From Clostridia bacterium (GTDB lineage Bacteria > Bacillota > Clostridia > Oscillospirales > CAG-272): 41,927 bases of DNA. Each line of letters starts with the position of its first letter. Positions within the stretch are counted from its first letter, which is position 1. The position numbers were made by a program, and so were the translations under genes. Positions 1-7,631 of the stretch are shown here, in pieces. The notes under the pieces were generated by a model. That model searched no databases. It was given only the letters and a program-made list of their open reading frames with translations, and had not been told where the DNA came from. Location: positions 1 to 41,927 of the forward strand of contig JAGBSP010000056.1 of assembly GCA_017631855.1 (NCBI GenBank). The letters run 5' to 3'.

Positions 1-267
1 ATACAGCTTCATCAGCTCACTCTGACCGATGGCTGCCATCGCCTGCTTTTCCTCGGTGGTCGACGGTTTGCCGAAGCCAACCTTGGCAACGCCTGCGCTG
101 ACCGCGCCCGAAGAAACGAGAATGACCTGAATTCCAGAATTCTGCAGATCCGAAAGAACCTTAACCAGGCGTTCGATGCGGCGCAGATTGAGATGTCCCG
201 TTGCGTGGGTCAGCGTAGAGGTACCAACCTTAACGACAATTCTATGACTTTCTTTGAAAAATTCCAT
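1..267 (-). CDS. proB: glutamate 5-kinase, N-terminal part (runs off the window)
   Basis: Only the first 89 residues are present; the gene continues beyond base 1. The family phosphorylates L-glutamate with ATP in the first step of proline synthesis in the cytosol. The visible part is the amino-acid-kinase fold: the phosphate-binding stretch VVKVGTSTL (residues 11-19, Lys13) and SSGAVSAG (residues 52-59), followed by the QAMAAIGQ region. The start codon is the ATG at 265-267 on the minus strand, preceded by AAGGAAG. The gene is divergent from zapA. Its promoter is at 371-399, which leaves a leader of roughly 100 nt with no recognisable riboswitch. The identification rests on motifs and is strong despite truncation. 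Confidence 0.93.
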   Translation of the reverse strand, partial: MEFFKESHRIVVKVGTSTLTHATGHLNLRRIERLVKVLSDLQNSGIQVILVSSGAVSAGVAKVGFGKPSTTEEKQAMAAIGQSELMKLY

Positions 268-370
268 AAAGCAGTAAACTTCCTTTTTATGTTTTCTTAG
301 CAATCGGAAAGAAAAATTCAAAAAGCTCTTCCCAAAATACAAATTTTATGGTATGATAATAGATAGCTAT

Positions 371-399
371 ATTATACACTCTTTTTTTGCGTTTTGCAA
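371..399 (-). promoter_or_regulatory. sigma-A type promoter of proB
   Basis: On the minus strand TTGCAA (394-399) and TATAAT (371-376) are separated by 17 bp. They lie about 100 nt upstream of the proB start, inside the proB/zapA divergent spacer. Confidence 0.6.
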
Positions 400-445
400 G
401 ACGGTTTTTCTTGAAAATCGCAAAAAGTGTGACGGAGGGAAGAAA

Positions 446-760
446 ATGAAGCAGAAATATACGATTACGGTGGCAGATATTCCGATGAACGTTGTCTGTG
501 AGGAATCGCCAGAGGCAGTTGAGGCACTGGTTAATCTTGTAGATCGAAAAATGAGAGAAATCGGGCCGTCTTGCCCCAAGACCGAAGCCGCACTTTTGTG
601 TGCGCTGGATTATTGTTCCGAGAGAATTAAGGCACAACGCAAGGTGAAGTCGCTCGAAAATCGCCTTGCTACGACAGAGCTTGCGCTCGAGGAAGCTGAA
701 CGTGAAAACGAAGAGCTTCGCACCGAGCTTGAAACGCTGAAAATGATGGTTGCAAAATAA
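446..760 (+). CDS. zapA: cell division protein ZapA
   Basis: A 104-residue cytosolic protein matching ZapA, which binds FtsZ and promotes bundling at the division ring. The N-terminal globular part includes TITVADIPMNVVCEESPE and an ALVNLVDRKMREI helix. The last 45 residues are a charged heptad-rich coiled coil (KSLENRLATTELALEEAERE), as expected for the ZapA dimer/tetramer helix. The start is the ATG at 446, seven bases after GGAGGG. A longer in-frame extension upstream is low in quality and has no ribosome site. A weak promoter (TTCCCA 329-334, TATGAT 352-357) may drive it. The transporter gene follows after 17 bases, so the two may be co-transcribed, although their functions look unrelated. 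Confidence 0.85.
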   Translation: MKQKYTITVADIPMNVVCEESPEAVEALVNLVDRKMREIGPSCPKTEAALLCALDYCSERIKAQRKVKSLENRLATTELALEEAERENEELRTELETLKMMVAK

Positions 761-777
761 GAACAAGGAGAGACAGC

Positions 778-2133
778 ATGGGAAATCGCGAAAATTTTAA
801 ATCGACCTTAGGATTTATCCTTGTCAGTGCCGGCTGTGCGATCGGTATCGGAAACGTTTGGAAGTTTCCGTACGTCGCAGGAGCGAACGGCGGCGGTGTG
901 TTCGTTTTATTCTATCTTTTGTTTTTGCTGATTATGGGAATCCCCGTTCTGACGATGGAGCTTGCCGTAGGACGCGCCAGCCGACAGAGTGCGGTGGGAA
1001 GCTACAAGGCTTTGGAAAAGAAGGGACATAAGTGGCATATCCACGGCTGGTTCTGTGTGGTTGGATGTTATCTTTTGATGATGTACTATACGACGGTTTC
1101 GGGTTGGATGTTCGGTTATTTTTTCAAGTTTGCATCGGGCACCTTTGATGGATTGTCGGACGCGGAAGCGTCGGCATCGGTATTTAACGGAATGCTTGCA
1201 AACCCCTTGGAGATGATCCTTTGGATGGCAATTACGGTATGCGCAGGATTCCTTGTTTGTAGCTTCAGCCTGCAAAAGGGATTGGAGCGCATCAGTAAAA
1301 TTATGATGTTGGGTCTTCTTGCTCTGATCGTGATCCTTGCAATCAACAGTATCACACTCAACGGCGCGATCGAAGGCATCAAGTTCTATCTGTTGCCCGA
1401 TTTTTCACGTGCAATGGAGCAGGGTCTCGGTAACGTTATTACCGCGGCAATGAATCAGGCGTTCTTTACGCTGAGCATCGGTATTGGCTCGATGGAGATT
1501 TTCGGAAGCTATATGACCAAGGATCGAACCATCGGCGGTCAGGCGGTGCAGATCTGTGCGCTCGATACCTTTGTGGCATTGATGGCAGGATTGATTATTT
1601 TCCCCGCGTGCTTCTCCTTTGGTGTTCAGCCCGACGCTGGCCCCCCTCTGATCTTCGTTACTCTGCCGAACGTCTTTATGAATATGGCGGGCGGACGCAT
1701 CTGGGGAACGCTCTTCTTCCTGTTTATGACCTTTGCAAGCTTCTCAACGGTTATTGCCGTATTCCAGAATCTTGTGGCGGCGTGTGAGGAAAACTTTGGT
1801 TGGAAGAAAAAGACCACGGTTATTGTCAACTGTGTGTTTATGCTGATTGCCAGCATTCCGTGTGTATTGGGCTACAACCTTTGGAGTTCTGCAACGATTG
1901 GCGGCAAGAACATTCTCGACATCGAGGACTTCTTGGTCAGCAATATTCTTCTTCCCGCAGGTGCGCTCGTATATCTGATCTTTTGCGTTACGCGATTCGG
2001 TTGGGGATACGACAATTACCTTGCGGAATGTAATGAAGGTAAGGGTTTGAAGATGCCGCGGTGGCTCAAGCCCTATTTCCAATTTATCTTGCCCATTCTG
2101 ATCGCGGTCATTCTGATCACGGGCTTGATTTGA
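778..2133 (+). CDS. sodium-dependent transporter, NSS (LeuT/MhsT) family
   Basis: A 451-residue integral membrane protein of the neurotransmitter:sodium symporter family, which couples Na+ entry to uptake of amino acids or related solutes. The signature of the first helix is clear: SAGCAIGIGNVWKFPYVAG (residues 17-35), with the unwound GNVWKFP segment that binds sodium and substrate. About eleven hydrophobic segments fit the length, which is the usual count for bacterial members. The sequence does not show the substrate; amino acids are an inference from the family. AAGGAGAG lies just before the ATG. A bidirectional terminator separates it from the convergent AraC gene. Confidence 0.92.
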   Translation: MGNRENFKSTLGFILVSAGCAIGIGNVWKFPYVAGANGGGVFVLFYLLFLLIMGIPVLTMELAVGRASRQSAVGSYKALEKKGHKWHIHGWFCVVGCYLLMMYYTTVSGWMFGYFFKFASGTFDGLSDAEASASVFNGMLANPLEMILWMAITVCAGFLVCSFSLQKGLERISKIMMLGLLALIVILAINSITLNGAIEGIKFYLLPDFSRAMEQGLGNVITAAMNQAFFTLSIGIGSMEIFGSYMTKDRTIGGQAVQICALDTFVALMAGLIIFPACFSFGVQPDAGPPLIFVTLPNVFMNMAGGRIWGTLFFLFMTFASFSTVIAVFQNLVAACEENFGWKKKTTVIVNCVFMLIASIPCVLGYNLWSSATIGGKNILDIEDFLVSNILLPAGALVYLIFCVTRFGWGYDNYLAECNEGKGLKMPRWLKPYFQFILPILIAVILITGLI

Positions 2134-2142
2134 ATTAATTTT

Positions 2143-2173
2143 ATCCCCTGATTTGCGGAGCGGATCAGGGGAT
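2143..2173. terminator. bidirectional terminator between NSS transporter and AraC genes
   Basis: Inverted repeat ATCCCCTGAT (2143-2152) / ATCAGGGGAT (2164-2173) with an 11-nt loop and AT-rich flanks (TTTAT on each strand). It lies between the stops of two convergent genes. Confidence 0.7.
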
Positions 2174-2178
2174 TTGAT

Positions 2179-2955
2179 TTATTTGTTATTCATATGAATT
2201 TTTGAGAAGCGATTGCGGAATTCGGTGGGAGAGATCCCCTCGTGATAGCGGAAAAATTCAAGAAAGGATTTGTCGCTGGAGAAGGAAAGCTGCGCGGCGA
2301 TCTCCTTGACGTATCGATCGCTATTACAAAGGATCGATTTTGCGCGAGCAAGGAGAATTCGGTCAATGAGGACGCGAGCACCCGCGCCCCAATGCTTTTT
2401 GCAAATGCGGGAAAGATGGTCGTTGGTATATCCAAAGGCCTTGGCTACGTCACTGACCTTGAGCTTGGCGGAGGCATTGATGCGGATCCACTCGTAGATC
2501 TTTTCTGCCCGTTCGTTTCCCGAAGCATCCTGTTCCCTGGAAAGACGGAAAAGATCCGCAAGAGCATGGAGCAAAATGGAATCGATCAGCTCCCGGGGAG
2601 CATCGGGGAGATTGCTATAGTGAAGAAGCTCCTTGAAAAGATAGGGAGCATCAAAATGCTCAAAATACCGTTTTTCAAAGGGAAGCTCTCCCGAAAGAAT
2701 GTGAAAATGAAGCCAGTAAAAGCGAACTCCTTGAGTGTGCTTGGTTCCGTAATGACGAACTCCGGGAGAGAGCAGTAGAAGCTCTCCCGGAACCAATCGG
2801 TAATTCTGATCGCCCTCCCGAAGATGGACCTCTCCGCGACTTACGTAGATGATCTCATAGGTGTTCTCGGTTCGATCGGGGTGGATCCAAGGGGAAGTGG
2901 ATTGAAAAAGTCCCGCGTATTGAAATTTTATATTAGAAAAAGACAAACAATTCAT
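2179..2955 (-). CDS. AraC family transcriptional regulator
   Basis: A 258-residue regulator with a cupin-like sensor domain (residues about 1-130, with the YRLVPGELLLLSPGVRHYG turn typical of AraC ligand pockets) and a C-terminal double helix-turn-helix. The first DNA-reading helix region is VSDVAKAFGYTNDHLSRICK; the second is IAAQLSFSSDKSFLEFFR, followed by the conserved G-x-SPTEFR ending. It is divergent from the GH127 glycosidase gene, so control of that operon by a sugar ligand is the natural inference; the ligand is unknown. No convincing ribosome site precedes the ATG at 2955, so the exact start is less certain than the identity. Confidence 0.9.
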   Translation of the reverse strand: MNCLSFSNIKFQYAGLFQSTSPWIHPDRTENTYEIIYVSRGEVHLREGDQNYRLVPGELLLLSPGVRHYGTKHTQGVRFYWLHFHILSGELPFEKRYFEHFDAPYLFKELLHYSNLPDAPRELIDSILLHALADLFRLSREQDASGNERAEKIYEWIRINASAKLKVSDVAKAFGYTNDHLSRICKKHWGAGARVLIDRILLARAKSILCNSDRYVKEIAAQLSFSSDKSFLEFFRYHEGISPTEFRNRFSKIHMNNK

Positions 2956-2990
2956 ATCGGATTTTCTGACCTCTTATCGTGTTTTTTGCG

Positions 2991-3019
2991 TTGACAGTTC
3001 TTTGATTTTATTATACAAT
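2991..3019 (+). promoter_or_regulatory. promoter of the GH127 operon
   Basis: TTGACA (2991-2996), 17-bp spacer, TACAAT (3014-3019), in the spacer shared with the divergent AraC gene. Being so close to consensus, it may need repression rather than activation. Confidence 0.75.
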
Positions 3020-3065
3020 AGAGGCAAAGAAATGTCAATATTAAATGGGTAACGAGGAAGACGCC

Positions 3066-4856
3066 GTGAAAAATATTTCTTACGAAAACGTAACCATAAC
3101 ATCGGGTTTTCTGTTCGATAAGCAGGAATTGAACCGAAACACTACGATTGGCGCCGTCTATGATCAGTTTTTTGAAACCGGACGCATTGACGCGTTTCGC
3201 TTTGAGTGGAAGGAGGGCGACGAGAAAAAGCCGCACTACTTCTGGGACAGCGACGTTGCCAAATGGATCGAGGGCGCAGCGTATATTATCCAAAAGCACC
3301 CCACGCCAGAGCTGCTCGAAAAAATCGAATGGCTTGTCGAGCGCATCAAGGAACACCAAGGCGAGGACGGATATTTCAATATTTTTTATACCGTTTGTGA
3401 ACCCGACGGTCGCTGGACCAATCGCGACCGACACGAGCTTTACTGTGCGGGCCATCTGATGGAGGCGGCGGTCGCCTACGCGCAGGTGACGGGGAAGACC
3501 GATTTTCTCGACTGTATGGAAAAGTATGCCGATTATATTCAGCGAGTTTTCGTCGAAGAAAAGAGTGCGGCGTTTGTCACGCCGGGGCACGAGGAAATTG
3601 AGCTTGCGCTGATCCGTATGTACGAATATACCGAAAAGAAAAAATTCCTCGACCTTGCGGCGTTCTTTATCAATGCGCGCGGCGTCGTCGAGGAGCCGAT
3701 GATGGACGAGTACCGTCAGACGCACAAGCCCGTCCGCGAACAGACCGCGGCAGAGGGACACGCTGTCCGTGCGCTCTATCTTTATACGAGTATGGCGATG
3801 CTTGCCGCAAAAACGGGCGATGAAGCGCTCGCTTGCGCCTGCCGAACCCTTTGGAAGGATATCACGCGCAGAAAGATGTACGTCACGGGCGCGTGCGGCT
3901 CGACACCGATCGGAGAAGCCTTTACCGCACCGTTTGATTTACCCAACGAAGGGGCGTATGCCGAAACCTGCGCGTCGATCGCGCTGATGTTCTTCGGTCG
4001 CGCGATGCTCGCGCTTGAAAACCGTGCCGAGTACGCCGACGTCATCGAGCGTGCTCTCTACAATGGCGTTTTGTCGGGACTTTCTCTCTCCGGCGACGAG
4101 TTTTTCTATACCAATCCCTTGGCGATCTGTAAGAGCGAGTATTTTGAAAACTGTTGGGGCAAGCGAAAGCTGCCCAGAACGCAGAGACTGAAGGTGTTTA
4201 AGTGCTCCTGTTGTCCGCCCAATCTCAACCGTCTGCTTCCAACGCTGGGAGGCTATTTGTACGGGATTGAGGGGGAGCGTCTGTACGTCAATCAGTTCGC
4301 GTCGTCGGGTGTTTGCGACGGAGAGATCTCCTGTGCCGTCAAGACCGATTATCCGAGAAGCGGCGAGGTCAGGATCTCTGCCCGCGGAGCAAAGGAGCTT
4401 GCCGTGCGCGTTCCCTCGTGGTGTGATAAAATTACTTGTAATGTTTCGTACCGTATCGAAAACGGATACGCGATCATTCAAGAACCAAAATCCGAAGTTG
4501 TCTTTTGGTTTCATATGGCACCCAAGGCGGTGCGCAGCGATCCTCGTGTCGTTCGGAATATGGGACGCATCTGCTTTATGCGCGGACCGATCGTATATTG
4601 CGCGGAAGCCGTCGATAACGGAGAGGATTTGCACACCGTGTCGGTATCTGCCGATGCCGAGATCACGGTTGTGAAGAATCAAGCCTTCGGTCTGCCTTGC
4701 CTGAAGCTGCCTTGCCGAAAGCGCTTGCCCGACGATTTGCTGTACGCGAGCGGTACGCCGAACTTCGCAGAAACAGAGCTTACGCTGATCCCCTATCATT
4801 GCTTTGCCAACCGCGGCGAGAGCGAAATGCTCGTTTGGTTGGCAGAAGAAATCTGA
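3066..4856 (+). CDS. GH127 family beta-L-arabinofuranosidase
   Basis: A 596-residue glycosidase of the HypBA1 type, which removes beta-linked L-arabinofuranose, for example from plant hydroxyproline-rich glycoproteins. The catalytic zinc-thiolate site is readable: YAETCAS gives Glu300 and Cys302, and KCSCCPPN gives Cys382 and Cys383, with the same Glu-x-Cys and Cys-Cys pattern as HypBA1, where the first cysteine of the pair is the nucleophile. There is no signal peptide, so it should act on imported oligosaccharides. I chose the GTG at 3066 because GAGGAAG ends five bases before it; an ATG at 3045 has no ribosome site. It is the first gene of a probable three-gene operon and is divergent from an AraC regulator. 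Confidence 0.88.
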   Translation: MKNISYENVTITSGFLFDKQELNRNTTIGAVYDQFFETGRIDAFRFEWKEGDEKKPHYFWDSDVAKWIEGAAYIIQKHPTPELLEKIEWLVERIKEHQGEDGYFNIFYTVCEPDGRWTNRDRHELYCAGHLMEAAVAYAQVTGKTDFLDCMEKYADYIQRVFVEEKSAAFVTPGHEEIELALIRMYEYTEKKKFLDLAAFFINARGVVEEPMMDEYRQTHKPVREQTAAEGHAVRALYLYTSMAMLAAKTGDEALACACRTLWKDITRRKMYVTGACGSTPIGEAFTAPFDLPNEGAYAETCASIALMFFGRAMLALENRAEYADVIERALYNGVLSGLSLSGDEFFYTNPLAICKSEYFENCWGKRKLPRTQRLKVFKCSCCPPNLNRLLPTLGGYLYGIEGERLYVNQFASSGVCDGEISCAVKTDYPRSGEVRISARGAKELAVRVPSWCDKITCNVSYRIENGYAIIQEPKSEVVFWFHMAPKAVRSDPRVVRNMGRICFMRGPIVYCAEAVDNGEDLHTVSVSADAEITVVKNQAFGLPCLKLPCRKRLPDDLLYASGTPNFAETELTLIPYHCFANRGESEMLVWLAEEI

Positions 4857-4875
4857 ACATAAAGGAGAAATTACG

Positions 4876-5610
4876 ATGAAAAACAACAATATGGCAAAAC
4901 GGGATGCGCTTTCGTTCCGAGAAAAATTGGAGCTTGCCGTATGGCGATTGGTCTATATTTTGCTTCTTGCGATCTTTGCCGCGATGGGTGGAATCATCGT
5001 TGTTATGATCTTTTTGTGGTTTCCCGTTGTCATTGTTAAGGTCATCGTTGCGATCGCACTCGTGATCTTCGGATTTTTGTTGTTGACCAAAAAGCACAGA
5101 CAAAGAGCGGCGTTTGTGAAATCGCTGAAGAAGATCTGCAACGCGTCGAAATACCGTCTAGTATGTCATCGCCCCTTGGGAAGAGCCTTTTTTTGGAGAG
5201 AAGGTAAACCCGACTTTGAATTTACGGCAAACGGTCGCCGATACGAGGTCTGCTTCCTGACGCCGAAAAACAAATCGGTTAAAATTCAGTATGAGCAGAA
5301 AGAGATGATCAAGATGATCGTGCCCACCGCGTTTTCGGGCAAGATGGCGGAAGCCTTCAACCTTCAGCCTAAGGTCGTGGAGCTTCCTTTTTCGGAGATC
5401 GCCGAGGGCGACGAAACCGTAAAAATTCTGCTTGTCAACCCCGACCGTTGCGAAGTGCTTTGCAAGGGAAGCGAAGGAACGCTCGTGGCGGCAGGCAACG
5501 GCGGCACGTACTTTGGTCGCATGGTCTATACGGGCAAGGGATTTCTCAAAGCGCTTGAGGGCGGCGACATGGTTCCCAAAAAGAAGAATTTCAACAAGAT
5601 CGATTTTTAA
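4876..5610 (+). CDS. hypothetical protein with two N-terminal membrane segments
   Basis: A 244-residue protein I do not recognise. Residues about 22-47 and 49-70 are strongly hydrophobic and probably form a membrane hairpin. They are followed by a basic stretch (TKKHRQR) and a soluble C-terminal domain of about 170 residues rich in beta-type sequence, with no catalytic motif I can name. The start is the ATG at 4876 after AAAGGAG. It begins 19 bases after the GH127 stop and ends 17 bases before the next gene, so it belongs to that operon. A role tied to the glycan pathway is only guilt by association. Confidence 0.75.
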   Translation: MKNNNMAKRDALSFREKLELAVWRLVYILLLAIFAAMGGIIVVMIFLWFPVVIVKVIVAIALVIFGFLLLTKKHRQRAAFVKSLKKICNASKYRLVCHRPLGRAFFWREGKPDFEFTANGRRYEVCFLTPKNKSVKIQYEQKEMIKMIVPTAFSGKMAEAFNLQPKVVELPFSEIAEGDETVKILLVNPDRCEVLCKGSEGTLVAAGNGGTYFGRMVYTGKGFLKALEGGDMVPKKKNFNKIDF

Positions 5611-5627
5611 TTGGATCGGAGAACCAA

Positions 5628-6128
5628 ATGAAACACTGGGATTATGAATTGGGTGAGATTCAGCTTGTTTTCAATTCGGGAAAAACCTACCGCGAACTTG
5701 GTTGGGGTCCCTATCAGTTTACACAGTTGCGCCGTACGACGGCAGGGGATATTTACTACTCTTGGGAGCTTGGCAACGACAAGATTGAGGATTACGTCGA
5801 GCTTGACGATCACAGATCCGCCGTTTCCGCCGACGGAGAGCATTGGACGCTTCCCGCACCTGCGGATGCGATTCCAATCTATGAACAGGCACGCCTGAGC
5901 GACGGAAGATATTTTGCGGGATTTGAGCTGGAAGAGAACGGAATCGATGTTACCGATTGGATCGATCGCGAAGACAAAAAGTTTCGGTCGTGCTCTTATA
6001 CGAGTCTTCTTCCTCTGAGTGATACTTCGTTCTTAATGTCCTATTCGGATTTCCATTATCCGACGGAGGACGGAAGACAAACCAAAGCGCTTCTTGTACG
6101 TAAGGTAACGCTGATTCCCAAAAAATAA
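5628..6128 (+). CDS. small protein with sialidase-like (BNR) C-terminal sequence
   Basis: A 166-residue protein with no signal peptide. The second half (ARLSDGRYFAGFE, then LPLSDTSFLMSYSDF and QTKALLVRKV) resembles the last blades of BNR/sialidase-type beta propellers, where short strands follow an L-x-DG-x turn. A complete propeller needs about twice this length, so it could be a truncated relative or an unrelated beta-rich protein. No Asp-box repeat or arginine triad can be assigned. GGAG precedes the ATG. It is the last gene of the GH127 operon and is followed by a strong terminator. The functional call is tentative. Confidence 0.6.
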   Translation: MKHWDYELGEIQLVFNSGKTYRELGWGPYQFTQLRRTTAGDIYYSWELGNDKIEDYVELDDHRSAVSADGEHWTLPAPADAIPIYEQARLSDGRYFAGFELEENGIDVTDWIDREDKKFRSCSYTSLLPLSDTSFLMSYSDFHYPTEDGRQTKALLVRKVTLIPKK

Positions 6129-6130
6129 AA

Positions 6131-6160
6131 AAGATGGCAGAAACATCTGCCATCTTTTTT
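6131..6160. terminator. bidirectional terminator, GH127 operon / purC
   Basis: Perfect 11-bp stem AAGATGGCAGA / TCTGCCATCTT with an AACA loop and a T run on the plus strand; the A-rich left flank gives U residues on the minus strand. It serves both convergent units. Confidence 0.85.
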
Positions 6161-6165
6161 ATTTT

Positions 6166-6864
6166 TTATCTGTTGAGGATCAGGTCGGTGAGCTTGACGG
6201 GCTCAACGATCTTATCTCCCTTGTAAACACGCATATTACCCGAAGCGATCTCGTCGATCAGAACGACCTCGCCGTTGTGGTAACCGAACTCAAACTTGAT
6301 ATCCCAAAGATCAAGACCGATTTCCTTCAGGTCGTCAGCAACGATCTTCGTGATGGCAAGCGTCTGCTTCTTCATGCTCTCAAAGAGCTCGGGGGACATA
6401 ACGCCGAGCGCTGCAAGACCTTCGCCGGTGACCAGCGGGTCGCCCTTCTCGTCGTTCTTGAAGGTGCATTCTACGTAGCCGCCCTCAAGACGCGTGCCGT
6501 CCTTAATATACTCGCCGTATCTGCGGATAAAGCTACCCGTAGCAACCAGACGGCAAATAACCTCAAGGCCGTTACCGCCCTGTGCCTTGCCGAAGTTCTC
6601 TGCGGGAAGCACTTCCATTGTAGCGTCCTCAACGTTTGCTGCAACGTAGTGAGTCTTGATGCCTGCCTTCTTGAGCAGCTCGAAATAGTGGATCGAAACC
6701 TCAAGGTTTGCTCTGCCGATACCGTCGATGGTCAGTCCTACCGAGTTCTCGCCCGGATCGAACACGCCGTCCTTGCCCGTGCAATCGTCCTTGAATTTCA
6801 GAAGAACGTGACCGTTCTCCAGCTCATATACGTCCTTGGTTTTTCCCGTGTACAGTTTTTTCAT
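6166..6864 (-). CDS. purC: phosphoribosylaminoimidazole-succinocarboxamide synthase
   Basis: A 232-residue SAICAR synthetase, which joins aspartate to CAIR with ATP in de novo purine synthesis. The N-terminal nucleotide loop [15 protein letters not shown], the VVCR-type motif (here [16 protein letters not shown]) and the C-terminal [10 protein letters not shown] segment fit the family, and the length is normal. The start is the ATG at 6864, preceded by AAAAAGGAG; an upstream in-frame ATG lies outside the domain. The gene stands alone rather than in a pur cluster, with its own promoter. No PurR box or purine riboswitch is evident in the short leader. Confidence 0.95.
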   Translation of the reverse strand: MKKLYTGKTKDVYELENGHVLLKFKDDCTGKDGVFDPGENSVGLTIDGIGRANLEVSIHYFELLKKAGIKTHYVAANVEDATMEVLPAENFGKAQGGNGLEVICRLVATGSFIRRYGEYIKDGTRLEGGYVECTFKNDEKGDPLVTGEGLAALGVMSPELFESMKKQTLAITKIVADDLKEIGLDLWDIKFEFGYHNGEVVLIDEIASGNMRVYKGDKIVEPVKLTDLILNR

Positions 6865-6911
6865 AAATTTGTGCTCCTTTTTGATTGAAAATGGAATCTT
6901 AGAACAAATAT

Positions 6912-6940
6912 ATTGTATCACTAAATTTGAATTTTGTACA
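6912..6940 (-). promoter_or_regulatory. probable purC promoter
   Basis: On the minus strand TGTACA (6935-6940), 17-bp spacer and TACAAT (6912-6917), about 48 bp upstream of the purC start. The -35 element is a moderate match. Confidence 0.5.
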
Positions 6941-7043
6941 GAGTTTTTTTGAAAAAAATGGGACTTTTGAAAAAATTTTTCTTCCTTTGTCGAAGAAACG
7001 CGATGGATTTTTTCATTTTTTGGAAGAAATGTAGAAGAAATAT

Positions 7044-7083
7044 CACAATGCTTGTTGACATCTCAACAAGATTGTGTTATAGT
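7044..7083 (+). promoter_or_regulatory. marR promoter with overlapping palindromic operator
   Basis: TTGACA (7055-7060), 17-bp spacer, TATAGT (7078-7083). The -35 sits inside an inverted repeat: CTTGTTGA (7051-7058), CATC, TCAACAAG (7063-7070). The arms extend outward as CACAAT (7044-7049) and ATTGTG (7071-7076) with one unpaired base. Such a site covering its own promoter is typical of MarR autoregulation. Confidence 0.7.
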
Positions 7084-7119
7084 ATAATATGGAAGTAATT
7101 GCGAATAGGAGGTGAATGG

Positions 7120-7596
7120 ATGGATCAAATGATGTCGGAACGACCGCCCGAGGGAAGGGAAACCGGCTTTGAGGCGTTTAACGCGTTGCTCGGCAATACG
7201 ATGAAAAGTCTAGAGCATCTCAAGGCAAAGGGCATGGGTGAATACGGTCTTTCCGGAATGCATACGCTTTGCATACGAAATCTATACGAGCACCCCGAGG
7301 GCTTGACAAGAACCGAGCTTTCCCGTCGGTGCGGAGTTGACCGTGCGCAGATCACTCGCGTGATCGGAGAATTGCTTGCCAAGGGCGTTGTCTTTGAGCA
7401 AGAAAGCGGATCAAACTACCGCAAAAAATGCGTCCTGACCGAAGAGGGCAGAAAAACGGCGTCGGAAATTGACGCGCTGATCAAAAAGATCAATTCTTTT
7501 GTCAGCGGAGAGATCGAGCCGGAGCGGCTTCAGATCTTTTATGAAACCTTGCACGAGATCTGCCAAAACTTAAAACGGGCAGAAGAATTTTTATAA
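7120..7596 (+). CDS. MarR family transcriptional regulator
   Basis: A 158-residue winged-helix regulator. The central segment GLTRTELSRRCGVDRAQITR is the helix-turn-helix, followed by VIGELLAKGVVFEQ and the wing (SGSNYRKKCVLTEEG), with helical ends for dimerisation. Two overlapping ATG codons are present at 7116 and 7120; only 7120 is in frame, seven bases after GGAGG. The gene is 35 bases upstream of the acyl-CoA ligase and probably co-transcribed with it. The palindrome over the promoter suggests autorepression, relieved by an unknown ligand; a fatty acid or acyl-CoA is plausible from the neighbours but not shown. Confidence 0.9.
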   Translation: MDQMMSERPPEGRETGFEAFNALLGNTMKSLEHLKAKGMGEYGLSGMHTLCIRNLYEHPEGLTRTELSRRCGVDRAQITRVIGELLAKGVVFEQESGSNYRKKCVLTEEGRKTASEIDALIKKINSFVSGEIEPERLQIFYETLHEICQNLKRAEEFL

Positions 7597-7631
7597 TTGA
7601 AGAATATCACTCAAAATTTGGAGGATCTATT

